A stretch of 64,000 bases of DNA from a virus: positions 114,560 to 178,559 of IMG/VR virus record IMGVR_UViG_3300017971_000006, one strand, 5' to 3'. The translations under genes were made by a program, and so were the position numbers. Within the stretch, counting starts at the first letter, position 1. Each line of letters starts with the position of its first letter. The notes beneath the pieces were generated by a model. That model was given only the letters and a program-made list of their open reading frames with translations, had not been told where the DNA came from and searched no databases. Positions 16,643 to 25,850 of the stretch are shown here, piece by piece.

Positions 16643-17130
16643 GAGGCTGTTTCGGGACTCGAACCCGCTGGGGCCTATAACCCACAGCCCTACACTTCCT
16701 CCTGACGCCCCGAGAGACACCATTAGCGGAGGGTGTAGCGCGGCGAATCTGACTGCACCGCGAGAGGCCGAAGGCCCAACGTGGCGGTGCTGTCAGAGTC
16801 GTTGCGTGTCCCTTTGCATGTGGCCTCATTGTGAAGAGGAGACCTGCCATGAGCCGTACCCTACCTTTAAGGGACTGGTAGGAGCCCATGCGAGAGGTTA
16901 ATCCGCGGCGGTACACCGCAGCCTCTCTTAAGATAAGCAGCGCAGAGCTCCGGGAAGCTCCGTGCTCAGGCTTTTGCGGATGCTGTTGGTCACCGGCCCA
17001 GCATCCAGCCTACCGAGAGTACCTCGGTAAAAAACACTAACCACCGGGCGCCACTCCGATGGCGGGAGACTGCTCTCCCTGACCAGAGGGCTTTAACTCT
17101 GGTCGGCACCTGAGATGTATCTTCCATCTC
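16643..17130 (-). ncRNA. Long structured RNA with tRNA-like 3' end
   Basis: Downstream of a promoter copy, the minus strand forms hairpin after hairpin: 17112-17130, 17081-17104 (GACCAGAG/CTCTGGTC), 17064-17079, 17011-17029, 16978-17006 (GGATGCTG/CAGCATCC), 16945-16960, 16849-16889, 16755-16790 (GCACCGC/GCGGTGC with GGCC-GGCC inside) and 16690-16738. The 3' end has a T-arm CGGG-TTCGAGT-CCCG. CAGCCTC just after it pairs perfectly with GAGGCTG 283 nt upstream (16919-16925). Closing a long insert by an acceptor-like stem beside a T-arm recalls tmRNA, but no tag reading frame is visible. ORFs in this stretch are judged spurious. Confidence 0.6.
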
Positions 17131-17136
17131 GTTATT

Positions 17137-17166
17137 CTTATGCTTTATTTCATGACGAACTTTCAC
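17137..17166 (-). promoter_or_regulatory. Phage promoter copy: GTGAAA, 18 bases, CATAAG
   Basis: Minus-strand GTGAAA (17166-17161), 18 bases, CATAAG (17142-17137), then AATA. It drives the structured RNA; no start codon follows at the leaderless position. It lies back-to-back with the plus-strand helicase-fusion gene, whose start is 53 bases away. Confidence 0.7.
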
Positions 17167-17218
17167 ATCTCGCTCTGACAGAGGTGCTCGGTGCATACGG
17201 ATGGTGGTACGATGAGGC

Positions 17219-19804
17219 ATGTCTGAGAAGGTCGCGGCAATACGCCATGAGCTAAAGCCCCATCAGCGCAAGGTAGTAGAGCGTATGAAGGAGCAGCCAG
17301 GGCTGGTAGTGGCTCATGGGCTAGGCTCTGGTAAGACCCTCAGCTCTATTGCTGCACAGGATGCGTTAGGTCTTCCTTCTACTGTGGTCGTGCCCGCCTC
17401 CTTGAAGGCGAACTACGAGAAGGAGCGAGAGAAGCACATAGAAGGCACCTCCCCCGAGGCGGCTATTACTACTCTGCAGCGTGTAGCAAGAGCAGGCGAG
17501 GTGATAGATGCGCCCATGCTGATTGTAGATGAGGCGCACAGAGCAAGAGAGGTGGACTCTAAGACCTATCAAGCGCTTAAGAGGAACCTCTCAGATAAGC
17601 GTATGCTCCTCACGGCGAGCCCATTTTATAATAGGCCAAGTGACATAGCTCCTCTGATAAACATTGCCGCGGGGGAGCGTGTCCTCCCCCCAGACCAGAA
17701 GAGCTTTGAGCAGAGGTACGTGAAGGAGACGCGCATCAATCCTTCCTTGTGGCAGCGTATCCGTGGGGCCAAGCCTGGGACGGTGCAGGAGCTTAACCCG
17801 AGACAGGCCAACGAGCTCAAGAAGGTGATGCGTACGTGGGTAGACTACCACCCTGGCACGAAGGCCGACTTCCCAGACGTGAGGAGGGAGGTGGTGAAGG
17901 TTCCCATGACCGCCAAACAGCGCAAGCTGTACGATGGGGTAATAGGACAAGCCCCTCCGTGGGTAGCGCTCAAGATAAAGGCGGGTCTCCCCCCCTCCAA
18001 GCAGGAGTCCAAGCAGCTTAACGCGTTTGCCTCTGCTGTACGGCAGATATCTCTCTCCACGAGGGCGCATGCGCCAAAGGAGCCCCCCCAAGAGCCCAAG
18101 GTTGATACAGCGTTCAAACGTATGAAGGCTAAGCTAGAGGGCAACCCCAGGTTTAAGGGGGTGGTCTACTCAAACTATCTGGATGCTGGGGTACGCCCGT
18201 ACAAGGAGAGGCTTGAGCAGGCGGGCATCCCCTACGGGGAGTTCACCGGGGCCATGCCCAAGAAGGAGCGTGACCAGCTGGTTCGAGACTACAATGAAGG
18301 GAATAAGAGGGTTCTACTGCTTAGCTCAGCAGGCGGTGAGGGGCTAGACCTCAAGGGCACCAGGCTGCTCCAGGTGCTAGAGCCACACTGGAACACAGAG
18401 AAGCTGAAGCAGGTGGAAGGCCGAGGCATTAGGTACAGAAGCCATACGCACCTACCCAAGAAGGAACGAAACATCACAGTAGAGAGCTACCTTGCCACAA
18501 GACCAAAGGCAGGGTTGCTGGAGAAGCTGAAGATAACAAAGCCCGGCGGGGGCATAGATGAGTACCTGACGGCACACGCCCAACGTAAAGAGAAGCTGAT
18601 AGGGCAGTTTAGAGGGCTAATGGATAGCAAAGAGAAAAGAGCAGAGGTCTGGTCTCCTACAGCGCTCCACAGGTGGCGTGGGTTCGTAGGAGAGCTAGAC
18701 AAGATTGCGCAGGACGGTAGAGCAAAGAAGAAGGTATACTTTCAAGGGCTCACTGTGCACATAGACCGCCCAAAGGGGTTCGTCATGGAGGGCGTAGACG
18801 AGGGGGGTACACCGTGGAAGCGCGTGTACAAGACAGACTACGGCTACCTCAAAGGTGCTAATGGAGGAGACGGGGATAGCCTTGATGTGTTCGTAGGCCC
18901 GAGCAAAGGCTCTACAAGGACATTCTGGGCTAGGCAGGTAAAGCCGGACGGTACGTTCGATGAGTACAAGGTGTTTGTCGGCTATGACAACAAGAGTGAC
19001 GCACTACAGGCATATAAGGAGCACATACCCCCTAAGCTATTAAGCAGCATGTTTGAGGTTGGCCTTGACGTCGTTAAGGCTCTTTTGGGTGTAGACCCGG
19101 AGGGCACAGCAAAGACGGCGGAAAAGGGGGACGACACTGCAGCCCTGCTGGAGGGTATCTTGGCCCACCATCAACAGGGTCAGGCTCTGGAGAGAGCTGC
19201 CGGCGCGGCAGAGCAGATGAAGGAGCGCAGGAGGCGGCAGCAGCTGTACGGTTTGGCTGGTGCTGGCTTAGGCTTTGGTGCAGGTCTCGGTGCCCGTGCT
19301 CTTGGAGGAAAGCATCTCCTGGCGCAAGCGGCACCTCTCGTTGGAGTGCTGGGAGGAAGCACAGTAGGCACCCTTCTCGCCAACCAGAGAAGTGGAGGAG
19401 CTCCGCGAGACAGTGCGAAGGAGGTACGTCGTCAGCTTCTTCGGGTCAAGGACCTTCAGGGGAGGGTGGAACGTGCCAGGGAGCTAGGGATGGAGGTGAA
19501 GCAGGCTGCGGTGCAGGAGAAGACGGCCAAGGTGCAGGTGATGGGGAAGGAGGATTACTACCCTACCGCGTTCAAGGTGCAGGCTAACGAGCAAAGAGCA
19601 ATCATGAAGGCGATGAAGGGCTCTGGGATGCGGATGGCGGGAGGCGGTCCCTTGTCGTCCGGATGGTCTGTGGGGCCAGGTGGTCCCGTAGCTCCTAGAG
19701 CTTCTATAGGTAACCCGTATCCTACATTCGGGAGCGCCATGAGTGCTGCAGGAGGCATCTCTCCTCAGACAATATCAGCGCTCAGCGCGTATGGTCTTGT
19801 GTGA
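17219..19804 (+). CDS. SNF2-like SF2 helicase fused to a pyrophosphatase-like domain
   Basis: 861 residues. The helicase core has Walker A GLGSGKT (about residue 35), DEAH (about 103), TASPF (about 131), and motifs V-VI with EGLDL and QVEGRGIRYRSH (about 365-408). Near residues 500-605 lies an InPase-like domain (DYGYLKG, GDGDSLDVFVGP). In known families this domain is found inside phage polyvalent proteins. A Gly/Ala-rich, possibly membrane-active segment follows (residues 675-720). The SD is weak (GAGG, very close to the ATG). It leads an otherwise structural operon, so the protein may be packaged and injected. That role is inference. Confidence 0.8.
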   Translation: MSEKVAAIRHELKPHQRKVVERMKEQPGLVVAHGLGSGKTLSSIAAQDALGLPSTVVVPASLKANYEKEREKHIEGTSPEAAITTLQRVARAGEVIDAPMLIVDEAHRAREVDSKTYQALKRNLSDKRMLLTASPFYNRPSDIAPLINIAAGERVLPPDQKSFEQRYVKETRINPSLWQRIRGAKPGTVQELNPRQANELKKVMRTWVDYHPGTKADFPDVRREVVKVPMTAKQRKLYDGVIGQAPPWVALKIKAGLPPSKQESKQLNAFASAVRQISLSTRAHAPKEPPQEPKVDTAFKRMKAKLEGNPRFKGVVYSNYLDAGVRPYKERLEQAGIPYGEFTGAMPKKERDQLVRDYNEGNKRVLLLSSAGGEGLDLKGTRLLQVLEPHWNTEKLKQVEGRGIRYRSHTHLPKKERNITVESYLATRPKAGLLEKLKITKPGGGIDEYLTAHAQRKEKLIGQFRGLMDSKEKRAEVWSPTALHRWRGFVGELDKIAQDGRAKKKVYFQGLTVHIDRPKGFVMEGVDEGGTPWKRVYKTDYGYLKGANGGDGDSLDVFVGPSKGSTRTFWARQVKPDGTFDEYKVFVGYDNKSDALQAYKEHIPPKLLSSMFEVGLDVVKALLGVDPEGTAKTAEKGDDTAALLEGILAHHQQGQALERAAGAAEQMKERRRRQQLYGLAGAGLGFGAGLGARALGGKHLLAQAAPLVGVLGGSTVGTLLANQRSGGAPRDSAKEVRRQLLRVKDLQGRVERARELGMEVKQAAVQEKTAKVQVMGKEDYYPTAFKVQANEQRAIMKAMKGSGMRMAGGGPLSSGWSVGPGGPVAPRASIGNPYPTFGSAMSAAGGISPQTISALSAYGLV

Positions 19805-19845
19805 CGTTCCCTTAGAAAGCAGTCAGCTGCTAGAGTAGAGGTGCT

Positions 19846-21732
19846 GTGGGAAAGTCTCAGTCCTTCAAAGATGAAAAGCCCGTTCGCGTGCATCTGTTAA
19901 AGAGCCGTGGTAGGGGCGGGGAGATTACCGACCTTCGTAACGACATCGACGAGGCTTTCTACCGTCTCGAGCAGAGCGGGGGAATAGGCGGAGTCACTGT
20001 TTTAGACGAGGGGACGGTAGTTCTAACGGGCGTAACAGCCCTCAACTTCATAGGAGCGGATGTACTCGCTTCAGACCCTTCTATACCTGGGCAGGTGAAC
20101 ATATTCATACCTACTCCTACCTTTCTCTCTCACTGGAACACGTCTGATGGCGCCAACGGAGACCAGAGCGTTGTAGAGGGCCAATCACGTACTTCCGCAC
20201 ATATCTCTGCTCCCGCGGGAGGGGAGGGCACTCCGTTTAACACCGGAGGGTGGGCTGGCACAGACCAAGACGCCGCTACCACCGCTGCTGTAGGGTTCAC
20301 AACCCCGGCTAACACCACCGGGTTTGGTGGGGATAGCACGGCTACCATCAACGTGTACGACGCTGATGGGGTGTCCCTGTTAGAGACGTACACCACTCCC
20401 GTGCTAGACGGTGTGGCTCTGCATAACTCTCCCAGCGGTAACATCACGGTTGCCATCACAGGATACGGCCCGGACTCTCTTAGGTTCCAGGCCAAGATGG
20501 CTGTGACGGTCAACATCGGCGCTATACTGACGAATGCTGGACTAGCGGGTGGCAGGTACCACGTAGCCATCACGCACGACACAGACAGTGCTACAGACGG
20601 CTCTTCGCACACGTACACTCAAAGCGATGTGTTCCTGGACGCCAACCCCACGACCCCCAGCATAAGCGGTGCGGTAACCATTGCAGAGACAGGTGGCGGC
20701 ATTCAGACCAAGCACCTGTCCGGACTTGAGTACTACGTTCTCAACAGCCAGTTCACAGCCAACATCATCGGCATTGACGACCTCAACGAGAACACTAGCA
20801 GGGTGGACAGCAACCTCGTCCTAAATGGGGCAGAGTATGGGCTAGCCACGCTTAACCAGTGCCCGTTTGGTGCGGGAGCCGGGAGCTTCACGGGGTGGAC
20901 GAACAACCATGATGTGGCTGGTGTTGGGTACACAAACACCACGTGGGCCATATCTCAAGCCAACTACCGGTACATGGGGCCCACCGCGAATATCGTAGCT
21001 ACACCTCAAGACCCGTGGGCGGCTGGTGGGTCTCAGCTGTCCGCTAATGCTCTTGTGCTGATAGACACGTGGACGATTACAAGCACGGACCTGTTTGAGG
21101 GATTCGATGACGAGGCTCGCAGAGAGGACCCAGCTAGCTTCCCAGGGGCAGGTACGTGGGTGAGCTCTAACGCCCTCCTAGCTGGTGAAGCTCAGCAGTA
21201 CGACAGCTACCTCTTGGTACCTAACACCACGACCTACGTTCGCTCGGACGGACCGTCAAGCCCCAACGCCGATTGGACGCTGTACAAGCCCGATGTAGGC
21301 GGCGCTAACCCAGACTATTCGGCTCTAGGAGCTCCCGTAGACTACGGCAGAAGGTTCACGCAGGCTCCCGGCCTCATACCCTCCTTCACGATTGTGTTCT
21401 CCGGCGTCTTCGCGGCAGGAGACGCCCTGGCAGACCTCATTGCAGGGAACCTTGAGGTATATGTCTACCGTATCGATGCTCCCTCCGGAGGTAACTTCGG
21501 ACCTCCCCCAGGGAACACCTTCCCCCTACGGGTGCATGAGCCGTTCAACCTTGCCTTCTGGGACGACGGTGTGACAGTACCCGGCTCCGGCATTAGGGAA
21601 GGCTCCTCCGTAGGGAACACAATCAACTGCACCTTCGGCCCAGGTACCCCGGCAAGCATAGGGTTCTATGGCTGGGTACGCATCATCAATCCAGGAACTC
21701 AGCTGGACTCTATGTCCGTAACCTTCGTGTAG
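19846..21732 (+). CDS. Fibre or tail-surface protein, 628 residues
   Basis: Starts at GTG with AGAGG upstream. A charged N-terminal 40 residues (possible attachment segment, DLRNDIDEAFYRLEQ as a short helix) leads into a β-rich, Gly/Thr/Asn-rich body. A short frame, a fibre gene and small virion genes follow on the same strand. No enzymatic motif. The composition and setting suggest a fibre or decoration protein; the specific role is unknown. Confidence 0.7.
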   Translation: MGKSQSFKDEKPVRVHLLKSRGRGGEITDLRNDIDEAFYRLEQSGGIGGVTVLDEGTVVLTGVTALNFIGADVLASDPSIPGQVNIFIPTPTFLSHWNTSDGANGDQSVVEGQSRTSAHISAPAGGEGTPFNTGGWAGTDQDAATTAAVGFTTPANTTGFGGDSTATINVYDADGVSLLETYTTPVLDGVALHNSPSGNITVAITGYGPDSLRFQAKMAVTVNIGAILTNAGLAGGRYHVAITHDTDSATDGSSHTYTQSDVFLDANPTTPSISGAVTIAETGGGIQTKHLSGLEYYVLNSQFTANIIGIDDLNENTSRVDSNLVLNGAEYGLATLNQCPFGAGAGSFTGWTNNHDVAGVGYTNTTWAISQANYRYMGPTANIVATPQDPWAAGGSQLSANALVLIDTWTITSTDLFEGFDDEARREDPASFPGAGTWVSSNALLAGEAQQYDSYLLVPNTTTYVRSDGPSSPNADWTLYKPDVGGANPDYSALGAPVDYGRRFTQAPGLIPSFTIVFSGVFAAGDALADLIAGNLEVYVYRIDAPSGGNFGPPPGNTFPLRVHEPFNLAFWDDGVTVPGSGIREGSSVGNTINCTFGPGTPASIGFYGWVRIINPGTQLDSMSVTFV

Positions 21733-21736
21733 CTCT

Positions 21737-21901
21737 ATGTTCTCCACACTTACAAAGGTCGAATACAAGAAGGACACCAAAGAGGTGCAGCTCTCCGTAA
21801 AGGTGAGTGACAGCTGCGTACAGGTGTTCCGTATCCCGCTAGCAGAGTGGCGAGTTCTTGTGGCACAAGCCGAGGGGCTCATCAAGGAAGCAGGTAGATA
21901 G
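21737..21901 (+). CDS. Small 54-residue protein between fibre genes
   Basis: ATG four bases after the previous stop; 54 codons ending TAG at 21901, three bases before the next start. The sequence begins MFSTLTKVEYKKDTKEVQLS, with a predicted β-rich first half and a helical end (EWRVLVAQAEGLIKEAG). It fills the gap exactly and is likely translationally coupled. Function unknown. Confidence 0.65.
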   Translation: MFSTLTKVEYKKDTKEVQLSVKVSDSCVQVFRIPLAEWRVLVAQAEGLIKEAGR

Positions 21902-21903
21902 CT

Positions 21904-24900
21904 GTGTCTTTCGGCGAGCTAGAGAGGATTGTAGCCGCAGCCAAGGCGCTACAAGGAGGAGTGCTAGACTCAGACCCAACGGCGCAGTGGTATGAGAGCA
22001 CCAGAGCTTTTGGGTTCGTCCTAGATGCGGCGTTAGTGTGGACTGAGGCCGCTCTTGTACGAGCAAATCCAGCCGCTAACATAGCAACAGCGCAAGCGAA
22101 TGCCGCGGGTCCTCTGGCGGGAGTGATTGCAGATTACAGCTTGGCCGCTAATGCTATCAGGATGACACCTGTTCCTGGTGTCAACAACACATACGTAGCT
22201 CTCCAGACGTACGGAGACTTCTCTACGTGGATGTACGGGTGGTTAAAGCCCCCGTTTGCTCCGCAGGCAACAGGAGTTCCTAGCGTAGGATACACCGCGC
22301 GTCTGTTTAATGGTGACCCCGATGCTGGTGGGACAGAGATTCTCACTACAGACGGTACAACAGGCACAGGCATCAACAAGAGCGTCGGATGGGTGTTCAA
22401 CTACGACAACGGTCTGCTGATGCTGGCAGACGACTTCGCAGTAGCGGACCCATACATAACGGGGTTTCATTACATTGGTGGGACCGCTACATCCGCCTAT
22501 CTAGCAGACACGTCACGCGTATTCATCTTCCGTCCGGGTGGCCCTACAGAGGGTAGCTACTACTCAGATTGGGTAGAGATGATGGATGACGTTCTGCTCG
22601 TAGACGGTCCTAGGAAGGTCATTGTAGACGACACATACATATCCCCTGTAACCATTCCTGTTGGCTCATGGAATATGACCGATGTGTCTTTAGAGGGGTA
22701 TTCTACCCGCCTTACACAGGTTCTATGCCGTGTGTCTGCGGGGGCTTCGCTCACGAACCTTCGCAGGCTTGCGAACAACATTAATATTTATAGCTTGGGG
22801 GCACCTCCTGCAATAGTCCTTGAATCGGGGGATAAGATGGAGCTGGAGAACAACGCCATTATGACGGCGAGCCCTCTTTCTCCATTAGTGTCTGTTATAG
22901 GAACCACAGGTCCCGCGTACTTCGACATGAAGCATGGTAGCGGGTCGTCAGGAGCTAATCCAGTAATAGACGCTTCGGTTTCCGGCTCCTCTATATTCCT
23001 CTTTCTGGGGCAAGGATGCTCCTGCTTAGAGACGTCCCTCAGCGGGGTAGCTGGCTCATCAGGTATTGCCGTAATAGTGGCTGCATCAGCTACTTGGGAT
23101 GACCCTAAGAGCTTCTGGTCGGGCAGCGCCTGGTTCGTTGTCAACTCAGAGGAAGCGCAGTACGTAGAGTTCGACCCATCAATCACCGGGCATCTAACCG
23201 CTACCGACACACAAGCGGCCATAGATGAGCTGTCGTTTGGAGGGTCTCTAATCTTCGTGTACCAGCCTGGCGGTACAGCAGCGGGTAACGTGTACACAGA
23301 CTGGGCGGCTATGATGACCGCTATTGGGGCCGCCCCGCCAGGGAAGAAGACTCTCCGGATAGATGACTCGTTCACGTCTCCCGCGTTAATCCCGGCAGGT
23401 GCTTGGGACATTACGGACACAACGCTCAAAGGCAGTAACCCTCCTGGAACCACACCAAGAACAGAGGTAGAGATTCAGGACGGGGCTACGTTACCCGGTA
23501 TGTCGATTGTAGAGGACCTAAAGATTGTAGGTAACTCTACCTCGTGGTCTGTACAGGGTACAGGGTACAGGCTCCTATTTAGGAGCACAGAGCTGCAGGT
23601 CTTACCCGGTCAGTCCCCTATATTCGAGCTAAGCGACAACACTGTAATAGAGCTTGTAGATGGCAGTAGGACATCCGGAGTTGAGGGGGTGTTCCGTATG
23701 TGGGGAACGTGCCAGATTAGGCTGTACAGAGACGTTGTCGTAGCGCAGGATACAGTAGAGAACGCTGGGTTCCCGTTCCAGGTAGCTAGCTTCTCCCTAT
23801 TCAGGGACGCCACGTGTACCTTCGGTACGCAGTCCAACTTCTCATATCTACCGTCGCCGTATCCCGATACTATGTTGGATGATTCGGCTAATGTGCGATA
23901 CACGGACCTAGGCGCTCTTGGCGGTGTTGATAACGTTCAAGATGCCATAGACGCTCTTGTAGGTCAGCGAGGGTCGCAGCCGTCTCGCGTAATATTGGTA
24001 GACCCTGATGAGGGAGCTGTTATTGGAGAGAGGTACCCCAATTGGGTTGGTGCGGATGCGTACGTCACTGCACAGTCTCCGTCAGCATCCAGTAGATGGG
24101 TTATTAAGATAACAGGGACTAACGCAGAGAATATTGTTGTACGTCCGTGGGTAAGCATTGTCGGGGAGGAGGGGCAGACCTTCTTGACAGGCAGCATCAC
24201 CTCTACGGCCACATACGTCGGTCCAACAGCGGATACGACGGAGGCGAGCGTCATAGGGTGCACAATATCCAATCTATCTCTGACGGGCGCATCCTTGCTG
24301 CGAGCAGACCGCTGTGTACTCAGTGGAGGCTCCCCCTCAGGTGGTGCTCTGTTCGCGCATGACTGCATCTTTACAGACCCGTTCGACGGGAAGAGCTTGG
24401 CTGTAGAAAGGTTGTTCGGCGGTAAGGTTCTCGGAGGCGACCATCTATTCGATATGGAGGCGAGCTGGACAAACTTCCTAGACAACTTCACGCTAGCTGG
24501 TGGTGTGTACAGGTTCTGCAGGCTAGGAAACGCAGGGTCCGCAACGTACGGTCCGGGGCTGTACACCATAAACAACTGTGACGTTACTGCAGCTTTGTCT
24601 CCGAACAGTGGGGCGTGGAACATCAACTCCATGGCAACGGAGTTTCTTGGAGCTGTGACCGTTACTGGGGGCTCTACATTCCGTGCTGTTGCCTGCGCGT
24701 TTGGCGCTTCAGCGTCCGTGGCGGAGGCTGGGTCTGTCATAGAGACAAACTGCTGCACCAAGCTTGGAGGGGGTACGTTGGTAAACGTTACTGCCCCTGG
24801 TACCTGGACCAACAGGGGCTCGTCGTACAACAACGCCACGTCGGGATTGACAGCCACCAATACTCAGGCCGCTATAGACGAGCTCGTAACAACCAACAGC

Positions 24901-25134
24901 AGGAGCTACCAGACAGCGTTTACAGACGCCTCTCTGGTTACTGGTGTTCTTACTGTAACGCACAACCTAGGGCAACAGTTCAATCATGTGGCGGTGTACG
25001 ACAATCTTCTTGTAAAGAGAGATGTTACTACAGCTCCCCGCGTGGTTACTGGAGTTAACGGGAACACGCTTACTATTGATTTCTCCGGATGGACGCCCCT
25101 TACGGGCCAGTGGACAGTGGTGGTGAGCACGTAG
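21904..25134 (+). CDS. Modular tail fibre protein with repeated β-helix units
   Basis: 1076 residues from GTG. A unit starting FIFRPGG(P/T)..G..Y.DW..MM recurs (about residues 205 and 455, with a diverged third copy near 700), each followed by short strand repeats typical of β-helices. Short helical linkers LTATDTQAAIDEL, DNVQDAIDAL and LTATNTQAAIDELV (about 433, 680 and 985) look like trimerisation segments of fibres. The last 80 residues (TVTHNLGQQFNHVAVYDN) form a compact β domain, likely receptor-binding. The arrangement fits a long trimeric fibre; the receptor is unknown. Confidence 0.75.
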   Translation: MSFGELERIVAAAKALQGGVLDSDPTAQWYESTRAFGFVLDAALVWTEAALVRANPAANIATAQANAAGPLAGVIADYSLAANAIRMTPVPGVNNTYVALQTYGDFSTWMYGWLKPPFAPQATGVPSVGYTARLFNGDPDAGGTEILTTDGTTGTGINKSVGWVFNYDNGLLMLADDFAVADPYITGFHYIGGTATSAYLADTSRVFIFRPGGPTEGSYYSDWVEMMDDVLLVDGPRKVIVDDTYISPVTIPVGSWNMTDVSLEGYSTRLTQVLCRVSAGASLTNLRRLANNINIYSLGAPPAIVLESGDKMELENNAIMTASPLSPLVSVIGTTGPAYFDMKHGSGSSGANPVIDASVSGSSIFLFLGQGCSCLETSLSGVAGSSGIAVIVAASATWDDPKSFWSGSAWFVVNSEEAQYVEFDPSITGHLTATDTQAAIDELSFGGSLIFVYQPGGTAAGNVYTDWAAMMTAIGAAPPGKKTLRIDDSFTSPALIPAGAWDITDTTLKGSNPPGTTPRTEVEIQDGATLPGMSIVEDLKIVGNSTSWSVQGTGYRLLFRSTELQVLPGQSPIFELSDNTVIELVDGSRTSGVEGVFRMWGTCQIRLYRDVVVAQDTVENAGFPFQVASFSLFRDATCTFGTQSNFSYLPSPYPDTMLDDSANVRYTDLGALGGVDNVQDAIDALVGQRGSQPSRVILVDPDEGAVIGERYPNWVGADAYVTAQSPSASSRWVIKITGTNAENIVVRPWVSIVGEEGQTFLTGSITSTATYVGPTADTTEASVIGCTISNLSLTGASLLRADRCVLSGGSPSGGALFAHDCIFTDPFDGKSLAVERLFGGKVLGGDHLFDMEASWTNFLDNFTLAGGVYRFCRLGNAGSATYGPGLYTINNCDVTAALSPNSGAWNINSMATEFLGAVTVTGGSTFRAVACAFGASASVAEAGSVIETNCCTKLGGGTLVNVTAPGTWTNRGSSYNNATSGLTATNTQAAIDELVTTNSRSYQTAFTDASLVTGVLTVTHNLGQQFNHVAVYDNLLVKRDVTTAPRVVTGVNGNTLTIDFSGWTPLTGQWTVVVST

Positions 25135-25136
25135 AT

Positions 25137-25631
25137 ATGCCTACTCCAAGTAAGATTCTGACCTTTACTCTCTGTGTGCTAGCACTCCTGATTTCTCAGG
25201 TAGCGTCAGCAGAGCCTCCAAAGGTGGAGTCGATACCCCCCGGGGATGACGTCATTGTCCCTCTGCGTAAGGGGGACACAGCACCGTTCACAGGTCAGCT
25301 CTACAGTCAGGACACCGCTCTCCGGTGGGTTAACTGGATAGTGCAGTACAGGCGCCGCCTAGAGCTAGATGTGAAGAGGGAGAAGGACCTACGCCTCGTA
25401 GAGGTAGAGCACTACTCCAAGCTGCTTAAGCTGGAGAGGTCCAGGTCAGAGGAGATGGAGAGCAGCCTACGCCTTCGTTTGAAGAGCTCAGAGGACAAAC
25501 GCGAAGAGCTGCAGAAGAGACTTAACGACCCACCGTGGTATCAGTCAGTAGAGTTCGGCGTGGTGCTGGGAATTCTCAGCACGGTTGGTGTACTCTCCCT
25601 AAGCATCTGGGCATTGGAGGCAAGGAGCTAG
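25137..25631 (+). CDS. Exported coiled-coil protein with C-terminal membrane helix
   Basis: 164 residues from the ATG at 25137; an upstream GTG-type extension overlaps the fibre gene and is unlikely. A classical signal peptide (KILTFTLCVLALLISQVASA) ends before EPPK. A charged coiled coil spans about residues 65-125, and a C-terminal membrane helix follows (VVLGILSTVGVLSLSIWAL). Signal plus C-terminal anchor resembles unimolecular spanins, but there is no lipobox cysteine. It lies among virion genes, so a virion or envelope-interaction role is equally possible. Confidence 0.65.
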   Translation: MPTPSKILTFTLCVLALLISQVASAEPPKVESIPPGDDVIVPLRKGDTAPFTGQLYSQDTALRWVNWIVQYRRRLELDVKREKDLRLVEVEHYSKLLKLERSRSEEMESSLRLRLKSSEDKREELQKRLNDPPWYQSVEFGVVLGILSTVGVLSLSIWALEARS

Positions 25632-25850
25632 ATGGCGACCATCCTTATAGGCAGGTACCTGGACGCGTCTACAGACTCTGTGAGCACGCTGCAGCTAGCG
25701 CAGCTTGTCCCTTTTGAGTACGACGACGTACAGATTAGCTACACGGGCGGGGACCCCACAACTGTTGAGTACTACAACGGTGGCGGGCTGGTGGCCACTC
25801 TAACCCTCACCTGGGTAGCTGGGGACCTGGTGCGCGTACAGAGGACCTAA
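25632..25850 (+). CDS. Small β-rich virion protein
   Basis: 72 residues; the ATG directly follows the previous stop, and its last base overlaps the next start (TAATG). Predicted β strands with Gly/Tyr turns (YTGGDPTTVEYYNGGGL). Gene order and size suggest a head or fibre accessory protein. Unrecognised family. Confidence 0.65.
   Translation: MATILIGRYLDASTDSVSTLQLAQLVPFEYDDVQISYTGGDPTTVEYYNGGGLVATLTLTWVAGDLVRVQRT

Noticed and set aside
16620-16916. 98-codon minus-strand ORF
   Set aside because: It lies within the run of hairpins ending in a tRNA-like T-arm, has no SD, and its Arg/Pro-rich translation looks like a by-product of the RNA stems.
16643-16925. Standard tmRNA
   Set aside because: No tag reading frame ending in a degradation tag and no typical 5' D-like segment are visible; kept only as tmRNA-like.
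16990-17220. 76-codon minus-strand ORF starting upstream of the promoter copy
   Set aside because: Its start precedes the promoter element and the frame crosses at least four perfect hairpins; no SD.
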